Below, one piece after another: positions 45,470 through 56,827 of a stretch of 64,000 nucleotides of DNA (its first letter is position 1; each line of letters begins with the position of its first letter). The DNA is from Flammula alnicola. Lineage: Eukaryota > Basidiomycota > Agaricomycetes > Agaricales > Strophariaceae. Location of the stretch: the NCBI GenBank assembly GCA_015499995.1, contig JADNRV010000004.1, positions 434,001 through 498,000 on the forward strand. Reading direction: 5' to 3'. The notes beneath the pieces were generated by a model. It saw nothing but the letters and a program-made list of their open reading frames with translations. It was not told the DNA's origin and did not search any database. A program made the translations under genes and the position numbers.

Positions 45470-46090
45470 GCCAGAAGCCGGACAGGAGCGGATGGATTGC
45501 CTCAACGTTCGCATACGCGTTCAACGGCGGTGACAGCGGGATCGAGACCAGCAGACGACCAGCTGCTCAACATCATAGCACCAACGGAAGAATGTGATCG
45601 ACTGCGGCGACAGCGCGGATCGACAACAGCGCGGCAGACGACCAGCTGCTCGACATCGTCGACAGCATGCGCTTGTGGTCTTGTGTCCTGCCGCTTGCTG
45701 ACTCGGGTGCTCGCTGCGGCTCGTCGTGGAGTGGATGGAGGATGGGCGCGAGAATCGCTTTGGGCGAGGACTGTGCCAGGTGCCCTCAATGTCGGTAACC
45801 AGCTCGGTACGTACCTTCCATCCCCGTGCATAAATCCATTCTAACCATCCCGTATAGGTTACGCCACTCCCTCCGCAATCTGCCAGCCATTTGAATGTTA
45901 GGCACGATTCGTGTCGCATGTGCTTGAGGGCTAGGGAGATGACGGGATGGACCAGACCATGGTAAGTTCCCATTTTCAACACGAAAATGAGATCAGGATT
46001 GCTTACCTATCTCGCTCTTCAGGCCTCTCGTCCTCGTTGATGACCAGGCACCTCCGAAGACGACTCAGCAAACATGTTCGACGCATAGCA
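45470..46090 (+). repeat. Cargo direct repeat, copy 1
   Basis: About 600 bp, similar to 47270-47840. It includes GCCGGACAGGAGCGG, then GACGACCAGCTGCTC, TCGTGGAGTGGATGG, GGTAACCAGCTCGGTA and CCCATTTTCAACACGAAAAT. It appears to hold short host exons and introns of unknown source, with no intact frame. Confidence 0.7.
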
Positions 46091-46474
46091 TATGGGCACG
46101 TACCGGCGCACAGACACCGGCGTCGTTCAGTTCTTTGGCATGTGAAGCTGGGATGAAGGGTTCGCGGAATGGGATGCAGCTGATGCAGGTAAGTGTTAGA
46201 TCGACAACGAGAACAGGATATGGCCCATCATATGGGATACTTACCTTGCCTGCGTTGCAGTGTTTGTCATCCAGCCCCATTGTGCCAGCAGCATCCGATA
46301 AATCGGACGGGGACAGGCGTGTTATTGGGAGGTTTAAGGGGCTCAGGAAGCTGTTGCCATTTCGACGACCGTAACGCAGGCGCGAGATTTCACCCCAGAC
46401 GACTTTCCAGCACTCGGAGGGCAAGCACAGACTTCACAACGAGCTTACCTCCGATTTCAATGTTCTCCATCTGG

Positions 46475-47045
46475 ACTCAAGCTTCTTAATCGCGACAGCT
46501 TGAAGACCAAGCTGTCTTCGCTCGCCAAGAGGAAATCGACGTCGTTGTCTTCATTGTCTCCGCCGAGAACCATTTCACTCTTTCTGCCAAGGAATTCCTG
46601 TGGAATGCCAGCAACGAGAAGGCCTATCTCTTCATCGTGGTCAACAAGTACGATCAAATCAAGAATAAAGATAAATGTCGACTGGTCCTCGAGCAAATCA
46701 AGCAGCTTAGCCCAAGAACCTACGAAGACGCGGAAGATCTCGTCCACTTCGTTGATTCCGCCTCTGCTCCCAACCTTTCGCCACTGACCCAGCCTTCGAT
46801 GACCTCGAACAATCCCTGAGATCCTTTGTCCTCGTCAAGAGGTCGAAGTCGAAGCTCCAACCCATCGCCACCTACCTCTCCAACCTCCTTGCCGACATCG
46901 AGCTTCTTGCTGGTGCCAATGCCATCGTCGCCAACTCTGAGCTCCAACATGCATGCGAGGAGCTCGCAGAAGCCCGCCCTGTCCTCGAAAAGATGAAATG
47001 AAGAGTGGACGCGACGTACTCGAGCATGCCCTTGAGAACGTGGTG
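46475..47045 (+). pseudogene. Captured mitofusin (Fzo1) fragment
   Basis: Middle part of the mitochondrial outer-membrane fusion GTPase. After LNRDSLKT (frameshifted) it reads [20 protein letters not shown] and [20 protein letters not shown]. It continues [15 protein letters not shown], with the NKxD guanine-binding motif, then [20 protein letters not shown] and, after another shift, [19 protein letters not shown] and LEKMK. Tracts are close to the Fzo1 family as I know it. It lacks the P-loop, the transmembrane part and both ends, and has at least two frameshifts (near 46510 and 46795), so it is not functional. Confidence 0.8.
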
Positions 47046-47269
47046 GAATCGGGCTTTCATCTATCGAAGATTCATGCACTTTATAAATTGGGCGGATGTG
47101 TTTGGCTCTGGAAAGAAGGTCACCGAGAGCCGTACGCGACGAAGGGGTCCGGTAGGTCTTTCTTCCTCTGCTCGTCTGCATTTGAACTCACAAACCATGG
47201 CCACAGTAACTCTCCTCACAACAGGCCACAAGACATTTTTCGGGGAAGTCTGCGATGTATGCTGCAGGA

Positions 47270-47840
47270 ATGCTCGCCAGAGGCCGGACAGGAGCGGGTG
47301 GATCGCCTCAATGTTAACATATGGGTTCAACGGGCGGGAAGAACGCGATCGATGACACACCAACGTGAAGAATGCGATCGACTTCGGCGACAGCGCGGAT
47401 CGACTTCAGCGCGGCAGACGACAAGCTGCTCGACATCGTCGACAGCGTGTGCGTGCAATCTTGTGTCCTGCCGCCTGCCGACTCGGGCGCTCGCAGCCGC
47501 TCGTCGTGGAGTGGATGGAGGAGGGGCGCGAGATCTGCTTTGGGCGAGGACTGCGACAGGTGCCGTCAACGTCGGTAACCAGCTCGGTATGCCCTTCCAT
47601 CCCCGTGCATACATCCATTCTAACCATCCCGTATAGGCCACCTATGCCACTCTCTCCACAATCCGCCAGCCATTTGAACGTTAAGCACGATTCGTGTCGC
47701 ATCCCGCAGACCATGGTAAGTTCCCATTTTCAGCACGAAAATGAGATTCAGGTTGCTTACATAGCTATCTCGCTCCACAGGCTTCTCACCCTCGTTGACG
47801 ACCATGGCACTTCCGAACACAACTCAGCAATCACGTTCGA
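47270..47840 (+). repeat. Cargo direct repeat, copy 2
   Basis: Second copy of the unit at 45470-46090, about 1.75 kb downstream, with the same order of segments and small indels. It indicates duplication inside the cargo after capture. Confidence 0.7.
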
Positions 47841-49179
47841 CACATAACACGGAGGGCTGGGATATGGTGAGTATTCGACCACCAGAAATGGATACAGGAC
47901 ACTTACGATGCCTGCCTTGCAGCATTCTCGTCGTCCAGCCCCATTGTGCCAGCATCGTCCAAGAAATCGGCTACGCAACCGTCCAGAGCAGCGCAACAGC
48001 AGAGCCACGTACGACCTCCGCGTCGTCTGCTGTCCTTCAGCCAGGCTTTTGAGGTGCCGGTGGCGATATCGAGGAGGAGATGTACCCAACAATTGCGGAT
48101 TCGAGAGATGGCGGCGGGTATGGGGAAGAAGAGGGGGCAGAGCAACGTTCACGCCGTAAGCATCCAGACGTGATACTATGGCTTTAGCGCTCACTCTTTC
48201 CTGTGTTTTCCAGCAACAACACCTTTCGCTACTTCCTCCGTGATCCAACAGTCATTTGAACATTGCGTATGGCAAGTGCGGCGTGTGTTTGAAGGCTCGG
48301 GGCAGTGGGCAGGGCGGTGGCGATTGGACTTGCAAAGGCACGGTAGGTTCTCGTTTTCAGTACGAAAATGGGATTGAGGATGCTTACTCACCTCTTTCCT
48401 CAAGCCTCGCCCTCGTTGACGATCACAACGCTTCTGAAGACAACTCAGCAAGAATGTTCGACACATGGGATATGGCAGCACGTACCAGCGCACAGACACC
48501 GGTGTCGCGCAGTTCTTCGGCATGCCAAGCGTGAATTTGCACGCTGGACGCTGGGATGAGGGGTTCGCGGAATGGGTAGGAATGCAGCTGATACAGGTAA
48601 GCATTAGATCGACAAGGAGAACTGGACCTAAGATATTTTACTTACCTATCTTGCTTTGCAGCGTTCTCGTCCAGCCCCATTGTGCCAGCCTCATCCAATA
48701 AATCGGCTCCGTAACCGTGCATAAAGCGCAGAAATGGAAGTATGTACGACCTCCGTGCGTACGACCTCCGTGTCATTGTACATTGTGCTCCAGTGTTATT
48801 CTCTTCTCTTCTACCAGGCTTTCGAGGTGCAGGCGGCATGCTGTCCAGGAGACGATGTTCAGAGCGAGCTAATGGAGGCACCCAGGTGCCGCCAACCTTG
48901 TGTATTCGAAAGTAAGCCATCCCCGACACACAGAATACGATGTTCTGCGTTTACCAGCTAACAGCTCACAGTACAGCCTTCTCGTCATCCATCCGCGACC
49001 CAATCTTCCATGAAACGGCTCCGCAACCGTCGATAGCAGTGCACCAGCAGATGCCTGTACGACCTCCGTGTCATCTGCTAATCCCAAGTGTTGCTTCCCT
49101 TCGATTCGGCCATTTTTTCGAGGTGCGGGTAGCGATATCGACGAGGAGTCATGCTCGGAGCAGGGCAGGATGCGGCAAG
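47841..49179. other. Scrambled cargo region, including a third partial repeat
   Basis: Around 48240-48610 a third partial copy of the repeat is seen (TACGAAAATGGGATTGAGG, CTCGCCCTCGTTGACGA, GCACAGACACCGG). Fragments such as AACAACTCAGCAA and AGCCCCATTGTGCCAGC recur several times in 46000-48700. No intact frame and no recognised gene. Confidence 0.5.
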
Positions 49180-49390
49180 AAGGGATTTAACAGGTGTCAG
49201 GATCGCTTTCGCCATCAACATCCGACAATGCCAACCCTATCAGCCCTGCGGCACCCAAGACACTAGCTGATGAGGGCGTCGAGTTCTTCCAGGCCAAATC
49301 GCAGCCAGGAGAGACCCCTATTTGTGTCTATGAGCTCAGGCCACATCTTGATGGGCCCAGCAAGCCGCTCTCCGTACGTGTTTTTCTCTA
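49180..49390 (+). pseudogene. Captured exon fragment, source unidentified
   Basis: A frame gives LADEGVEFFQAKSQPGETPI and CVYELRPHLDGPSKPLS, ending at a plausible donor GTACGT (about 49373). The composition is that of a real protein exon. Not recognised. Confidence 0.4.
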
Positions 49391-49449
49391 GTGATGGCAT
49401 TGCGCGTGCTGATTTTTTGCAGTACATCTGTATATGCCCTATATCCTAT

Positions 49450-49670
49450 GTGTCTCCATCCAGGCTGGATCGCCTGCTGCCAGGAATGGCATCTTCAAGA
49501 CCAACTTTATGCGCACTGCCCCAAACCTCTTCAGCCTCCTCGGTCGCATCGCCATTATCACAGGTGGGCACCGCGGCATAGGGCTCGAAATAGCCCTAGC
49601 CTACGCCAAAGCCAGCGCCATCGTCTACTGCCTCGACCTGTCTCCGAGCTTGCCTATTCTCAACTCGGGC
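49450..49670 (+). pseudogene. Captured short-chain dehydrogenase N-terminal exon
   Basis: Encodes NLFSLLGRIAIITGGHRGIG then LEIALAYAKASAIVYCLDL, the first Rossmann strand and TGxxxGIG cofactor-binding loop of the SDR family, as in fungal sorbose/mannitol-type reductases. Only the N-terminal cofactor part is present; the catalytic YxxxK is absent, so it is a fragment. It is the last piece of cargo before the 3' end of the transposase gene. Confidence 0.78.
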
Positions 49671-49817
49671 AATCTTAGGGCTCTTCCGCATGGTGAAGGC
49701 GCTGTACTCAAGGGTAAGCTTGAAAATCTACCATTGAATGGTCTCTCAATTCTTACGGTCATATCAAAGTGGATGGGCGCTACATTTACAGACTGATTGT
49801 ATATATTATCCACTTCC

Positions 49818-52800
49818 CTATCGCCTCCCTCTATTTAAAGCCCAACACACGACTAATGTTTCTTTTTCAATACCATAAGTTCCTTTTGGCCTCCGGAAAG
49901 TTGTGAGATGTGTGATAATATGGGTGGGCTCGATGATTGCAAAGCTTTTAGAGGGGAGTGCATCGTAAATCCGAGTCATAAACCCAGGATAGTGAATGAA
50001 TGGTGCACGCTCCTCATCGAGATTGGATAGTGGACAGTGAGTTTGGACAACAACAAATGTGTGAATTACCGCATTAAGTGGTAATCTCCAAATTGTATGG
50101 ATAAATCCTGTATCCTGGCTTTGCGTTAGAGGATTGTAGAACTGAATAGCACTATTTCCCTGGTGTGACTGCTGGCAGCTAAAGGTATGCTCGAAATGAT
50201 GGAACTGTAAAGGATGTGCTGCATATGGGGGGAGAACAAGGGCATTGGGGGGGTGAGGAATAGCATGGAAGGCACGATATTGACGTCCAGTGTGCTGCAG
50301 ATAGTGAAGCAAGGCATCATAGTCTTCTGGCACAAATTGAGTTGCATTCTTTAGGAATGTTGCCACTTCAGTTGGATGGAGAGATGGTGGGCTATTTCTG
50401 GATACATCCATGGGTTCCAGGATATTGGCAAACTCTTTTGAAGATGCATCTCCATCATGCAGCAAAGCATCCAAATATGCTCGACGGCTCATTTGTCGGA
50501 GCATAGTGAGATCAAGATCCCCTAGTATATTCTATATTAGCTATACTGTATACATTTTATATAAAATTGTGAAAACATACTGAATTTTCGATTGGTCTTG
50601 ATTTTCTGCAACATGCCATTCATTCGCTCACCTGGAAACTCGCTGAGAGCTGGAAGAGGCCCCCAGTATTTGAGAAGAGCTCCATTATGCATTGCATAGT
50701 GGTGATTCGGCTTGGAATGGTAATGTGGAAAAAGGGCTTGAATTGATGCTCGATATTGAACATAGTGTTGGGTGTAGGCATCTGCAGCGGCATTTGAAGT
50801 TTTGAATGAAGAGATAATGTTGGTGGCAGAAACAAGATGGTGGAAAGATTCAAGATGTCGGCGAGGAGATTCCGTAGCAGCGGCAAAATACCAGAACTCA
50901 GGAATAATGAGAGGGAAAATACAACTGAACAGTGACAGGTGATCGCGAGCTTTAAGCTTTCCGTGGCTTTTTTCACCTAGATTGGTTGGTGGCCGCTCTA
51001 CCCATGTTGGAAGAGTAATGGTGGAAATACAATCCCGGATTGCTTGGAGCTCTGTGTCCTTGAAGCTGAAAGGAGGGATATCAATCGGGACAAAATCAGG
51101 GTCCCCAGGATCTGGGTCCTCGTGCTCTTCATCCATATCATAGAGAGCAGAATATGTTTGGTGGCTGTTCTGGGTTGGTGTTGTAGATGAGCCTTGGGAT
51201 GATGTCTGAGAAGATAGTGTTGAGGAACGTGTTGGACGATGAGATGTAGATGGGATAAAGCTAGCAGCCTGGCTGTCATACTCTGCTGCTTCTTGGCGTA
51301 GATCATCAAGCTCATCGGCAGAGTCAGAAACATCTGTTTCTGTCCACTGCTCATCCTCCTCTATTTCTTGGACCTTTTCAGTATCCCCAATATCCCGTCC
51401 GATACCCCAGAGTGTCCGAAGCTGATGCTCGAGAATGCCCTCAAGCCAGTTGTGCATAAAGCCCAGCATAACATGTGCTACTGGGTCCCAGTATGGAAGA
51501 CGATGGAGTGGAGTCCACCGAACGCCAGTTGCTTTCGAATGCTCTTCTCGTCCACTCTTCGTTTCTAAATCTAGCCACATCTGGGCCTGGGCTCGTACCT
51601 CTGCACCACTGCGGAGCTGCCAGGATTGAAAATTGAGATCTTCAATCTGGGCAGAAGTACAGAGGCAGAAAGAGCAGAACATAGTAGCGGCGTGCGCCAA
51701 AAAACCACCAACTTTGCGGCTTGCTTCCAAATCTGAAATCAGAGGTGCAGTCTTTACTTCCACGGGAATACCATTCAGATATTGAAATGTTGGTACAAGC
51801 TGACCTGGAGCAGGAGCATATTTGAGGACAGAATCGACCAGAGGATTGATAACATGAGAGATGGTTGTCATGTTTGGGGCACGAGGAGGAGGTGTGAGAC
51901 CAACAATGAAGATGTTCTCAGGTCGGTAGCGTAGATGTGGGGGTAAATTCAAGCAATAAAGTGCAATAGTTCCACACGATGCAGTCTTGCCTTTTCAGAA
52001 AGTTAGAAATATCTTTGAATATACAATTAAATGACTTACCTGCAATTTTATTACCGAAAGGATTAAACCAATCAACATAAATTCCAAATACTAGATGATA
52101 AGGTGTCTGAAAAACACCATTCAAATGCTGCCAAGCAGGGCTATCCTGCACGTCATGCATATCTCCACCATATGCAGCTGTTGGATTATTAACGCGTTGG
52201 TGAAATGTATCCCTAAGGCTTTCTTCAATTATCTGGCGAGATAAGAAGAATCGAAGCCAGGAATCAAAGGATTGTGTAGAATACATGCGCTGGGGAATCC
52301 ATTTTGGCCCTTTGGATGTGTTTTGGAGTTTCCAGAGCTCAGTACCACAGGGTCGCGATCTGGGAGACTCCTTCCATTGACATGTCCAGGGAATTGGGCG
52401 AGAAATGAGGGAGAAACACCGAGGACAGCAGACTGTTCGAATGATATCAGGCTCTGCACACTGCCGCTGATATGCTGTACGAACATCGCGAGGAAGTTGG
52501 ATATCAGGAAGCTTGACATGGATGCCCGATAAACCAAGAGCAGTTTCAATGAGGTGGATAGTTGCCGAAAGAATGAACCGGATAGCATGGAGAACAGTAT
52601 TAGCCACCAAACGGCTCACACCAGCTCGAATATGGAGCCAGATAATAAGAACACAGATGAATTTCACAATTGGTTCCATTGAAAACACAATCTCTGAATT
52701 ATTTATTAGCCAGAATCAATTAAAATACTTTCATTACACACCCTTTGGAGAGGAGTCTGATCCTTTGGAAGGCTTTGGTGCTGAGCTTGGTCGTGATGAT

Positions 52801-53039
52801 GATGGTGATGAATATCGTTTGTGGGCGCTGGAAGGTGATGCATGTCGTTGATTCTGTCTTTCATGATCTCGTCGTGTTATTATAGACACTTCTCGGCCTG
52901 GTTGTTGTGTGCCATGGACAGTGACAGTGGATTTTATACACTCAGAGCAAGTGCAAATGACCATGATGGTGGAGGAGAAACAACGAGCAAATTCATCAGA
53001 CGTCTGAAGATAAGTACGGATGTTATCGGGAAAGATCAT
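49818..53039 (-). CDS. Plavaka transposase
   Basis: Transposase that mobilises the surrounding CACTA-type element. Four exons join in frame: 53039-52742, 52693-52040, 51990-50581 and 50521-49818, about 1021 residues, no stops. The N-terminus has CTCSECIKSTVTVHG and PGREVSIITRRDHERQ, then a Ser/Pro-rich basic linker. The core has VCCPRCFSLI, DSWLRFFLSRQIIEE, the family landmark FGIYVDWFNPFGNKIAGKT, CLNLPPHLRYRPENIFIVGL, and LPYWDPVAHVMLGFMHNWLEG. An acidic linker follows, then ERMNGMLQKIKTN and RQMSRRAYLDALL. These are the typical blocks of agaricomycete Plavaka proteins in the usual order. The start ATG 53039 is 99 bp inside the right inverted repeat. It looks functional. Confidence 0.92.
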
Positions 53040-53137
53040 CCAACGTGATCTCTAGTCACGTGCCAGTACAGCCGGAATTGATTGTATCCCAATTTGGCTG
53101 CAATGTGGTGTCGATCACGCAGCCATATGGGTCAACC

Positions 53138-53230
53138 GTGAGTCAACTGCCTTTCAACTGTGTTTCAACCGCCTCATCAACCGACCTATAGGCAGTTCAA
53201 AATTAACCGCCTCGTTGTTTGCCTCCAGTG
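53138..53230 (-). repeat. Plavaka right terminal inverted repeat
   Basis: 93 bp; its reverse complement starts CACTGGAGGCAAACAACG and carries the same GGCGGTT and GGCAGTT units as the left end, with about 11 differences. Confidence 0.9.
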
Positions 53231-56200
53231 TGATAGCTGGCCTACACTAAGCACCATGCAATATGTGTGTATTCTATGAGGTACACTGAGCTCCACATCA
53301 CTATTTCTATGCCATGTTCCTACATTGTACCTTTTTCATCTCTATGTTGTCTTTATACCATCTCTATGTCATTTCTAGAGAAATGCATGAGTAACTCACA
53401 GGTATCTTGGTGCCTATCTATATCTATACCTATGAACATCTATACCTATAATCCATCATGACCCACATGGGTTTACCCATCAAAACACATCAAAAAACAG
53501 CAAAAATAGCCAACAAACAAACAATCCAATATCTATCCAGAATTTTTTTTTTGATCTTTAACTAAAACAAGAAGCAATTTCTTTTTAAAGCCTGACCCAC
53601 AGACCTACACATCACTAATTGCTTATTAGGTAAATTTATGCAATATGATCTGTGTACATACTGCAGATGTGTGTAATTACATGCAGGCATAGTAAATCAA
53701 GGACAGTCTGTGCATTTTATAACCCAGTATACCCTGATTCATCTCACACTGTGTTGTTTGAACAATATAATTATTTTACTCTATAATTACAGCACATGTA
53801 TCCTCTGATTACATAATTAAAGGACCTTTAAACTATGTTCAATGCAGGTGCCCACAAACAAGGTCAATTGAAAATAAAAAAGTGTCATTCACAGGATGCA
53901 GAAGTGGGCATCAATTTTACACTATTTTTGAATCATTTTGAAGATTCAATGCATGCTGGATTTTCAGACAAAAAAGTAAAATAGAATTGGCTAAAAATTT
54001 CAGTTGCAACAAAGCCTATTATTATTATTATTATTATTATTATTAGAGAAGCATTATTATAAATAAAATTTATTTATTTATATACATAAAACAGCAGATG
54101 TTCATGCTGCTTCACCACTGATATTCTCAAGGTCCTGGTTGTATTTCCTTCATCTGCATGTAGGAGGTCTGCAAGCCTCATCTCAGGGGCTTCATCACTT
54201 CTCTATTGATAGTGGTGGTCATAGCGTGAGTCTTCTGAACAACCATGGCTTGATGAAGAATAGGATGAGTGCTATTTTCATTGTTGGTACCATCACTGTT
54301 GCAAGTAGTAGCGATAGTTGAGTTGACCCCTGTCACACTTTTGCCTCAGGAAGTGGGTTTGGATAGGCAATAGCATGGGTAAACTCATGTGTATCACCAC
54401 AAAAACCTGTACCCTACCCATAGAATAACCCTACCAGCAACCCCACTGGTTTACTCATCAAAACAAGCCTTAAAACATTGAAATCAGACAAGTTTTGAGG
54501 GAAATACACTCAAAATGATTATAATTAATCATTTTGACTGTATGTCACCCAAAACTCACCTATTTTGGACATTTCAGGGCTTGATCAAAAGCTCACGGGT
54601 AAGAGAAATTTAACCCATATCCTACTTATGCCATACCCTATCCATTAACCCATGCAGGTTACCTGAACCCATGCTATTGCCTAGTTTGGAATGGACACCA
54701 GTCTTCTTTGGTATATTGGTAGTTATTTTCTGCTTGAAACAAAGCTAAAAGAGTGTATAATGGAATGTTATAGTTCTGGGTAGTGGTTCAGATTGTCAAA
54801 GTAGAGAGGAAAGAATGGATTGGCCATATATCACCAGAGCCTGATGGTGATATTACATTTTCAAATTCCATAGAGGCCCATCCCAATAACCTTCTATTTA
54901 CACTTCTTACCAGCCACCAGTTCCATCCACTCAAGCACTTATGCCTTGAGATCCCCTATATATACTGTGTGAATGCTGCAATACCCTGATGACTCAGAAG
55001 CGAGAATGTGCTTATTGACTCAAAGCACACACCACCTATCATGATTCAAAGGCCATGATAGCCAAGCAACCAAAAGTCTGACATGTTTACTCACTATCCA
55101 GCAATGAGGCCAACTTGGAAAGTGATGAATCTCAAGACCTAATATTGGACAATATTGACATCCCTCATCAAGATATTCCAGTACACAAAGCCAATTTCTC
55201 TGGGCTTGAAGATAGTGAAGTGATTTTATGATTGGCCCATTGTACAGCACTTTCCACATGTAGGTTATTTTCTTATTGATGGAATTCTGCACCTCAGCCA
55301 TTTACACTCACTGTGTGACATCTGATGTCAGTCTGTCTACCCATCCTACATTTACTCTTTATTCACTAAACATTATTGTGCTTCATAACTACAGGTGTAA
55401 AGATAGTCATTTACACTCACTGCACTACATTAAACCTTATTGAAGGTTTCTGATAACAGAATATCTATGAATATTCTGAGCTATTGACCAAAGTTAAGGC
55501 TAATAATCCAAAACTGTCAGTACTTTATAGATCTGCCTGTGATCCTGTGGCATAATTTTATCAATGTAGGTGCCACAATACATCAAAAGAGGGAAAAGTT
55601 TATAATTTTGACAGGGTCTTTGGGTGCAGCTTCTTTGGGTGCTTCTTCTTTCATTTAAAAATAGATTATTGATCTTCTACTTTATTTGGTCAGTTGTTAT
55701 TGTTGACTGTTATATAGTTATGGGTTACTCAGGAAAATATTATACTGATATTTCAAATGTTCATTAGCTGCACAAGTACCCAACATTTGTACTTTTTGAC
55801 ACAACAACTTATTTGTTCTCTAGCATTGACTAGCCATTATAATAGATTGCATAAAAGGATGGCATGGAATGTCTGGGACAATTTGACATCTGCTGTCACA
55901 TTGAAATGTTTATTGACCCAAGATGTCATACATACATAGCACAAGGCAATTCTGATGCATCCCTGAATCTCACAAGTAAATGAGTTAATATGGAGAGAAG
56001 TACAACTATGCCATATGCCAGATAGAAAAGGCTTTCATCTGAGATGTTCGAAAGACATAAACTATATGAGAAATTCTATTATGCCTCAACACTGTAGTCT
56101 TGCACTCAAGAGGTTTGTAGATTCTTCTGTTCCCTAAGTTGATCCTCAATTTCTTTCTGGACCTCTGGTTGCAATATGGGGTGAATCTGCTGCCAAACTA

Positions 56201-56482
56201 AAAAGTAGATGTGTAAATAGTTCATCATCAATATGTCAAGAGAAAAACATACTACACCCAGTGAGGACTGTCATCTTGTTGAACTCTGCTGCATAGGCAA
56301 CAGCCTTCACATCTTCTTTCATGTATCTGCTTTCTTGCATATCCTGAAAAGTGAACCAAGTTAATGTCAATGATAAGAATCAGATAGATTAAAGAGGAAC
56401 CCTACATGTTTCAATGCCTCTCATAGAGACCACTCGCATCGTGATGGCATTGGTTACAACATCCATTTTCCAACATCAGAAA
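53231..56482. other. CpG-poor decayed DNA with relics
   Basis: Begins with the right TGA duplication. No supported gene in 3.25 kb. Extremely poor in CpG and rich in TG/CA. Stretches such as CCATCATGACCCACATGGG (53454-53472) and later ACCCATGCAGG-type text recall the MITE interior at 13802-14186, so old MITE relics are likely near 53450-53480 and 54350-54680. Confidence 0.45.
54018..54045. repeat. ATT microsatellite
   Basis: About nine ATT units in AT-rich decayed DNA. Confidence 0.9.
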
Positions 56483-56827
56483 AGAGGTGTAAAATTGAAT
56501 ATTTTTTTAACCCTTTCTGCATGGCCTGCTACTATGTAAGTCATTTTTCGAGGCCTTACATATCTAACCAAATATTTCTGAAGTAGTTTTAGAGGCACAT
56601 CTATTGCCGTGCCATTTTTGCATGGAATGGATGCACTAAGTCAGTCAGTGCTCAATGCAGAATTGGGGCGATGCGGCCCAGAGTCACATGTCTATCACAG
56701 TCATGCCTAATTATCATCTCTGAAAGCCCTTTGTTCTCTGATGCAAAGCATACAACTGCACAATGCAGTCTACACATGTATGTTTGCACTTTTAATAATA
56801 TATCTTGGTTTCTCCCCTCATCTCTCC
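56483..56827 (+). repeat. Relic of a Plavaka left end, CpG-decayed
   Basis: Aligns with 43115-43445, the leader before the accessory gene: TTGAATATTTTTT, GGCCTTACATATCTA, TTTTAGAGGCAC and GCAGAATTGGGGCGATGCGG. Many CpG sites of the intact copy are TpG or CpA here. It is cut at 56827 by M4, just before the accessory-gene start would occur. Confidence 0.75.

Larger units (their letters stand above)
42978..53230. mobile_element. Complete Plavaka (CACTA-type) DNA transposon with cargo
   Basis: A 10,253-bp element beginning CACTGGAGGC and ending GCCTCCAGTG, flanked by TGA on both sides (42975-42977 and 53231-53233), a 3-bp duplication as CACTA elements make. Terminal inverted repeats are 93 bp, about 82 matching. 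Inside are an accessory gene (43451-45065, plus), a cargo region of captured host-gene fragments (45200-49780), and the transposase (49818-53039, minus). Both genes join in frame with no stops, so the element may be autonomous and recent. Its CpG content is much higher than that of its flanks, also pointing to recent arrival. Confidence 0.93.

Noticed and set aside
45229..49670. Functional host genes (mitofusin, dehydrogenase)
   Set aside because: Only internal or N-terminal pieces are present, with frameshifts, and they lie inside a transposon.
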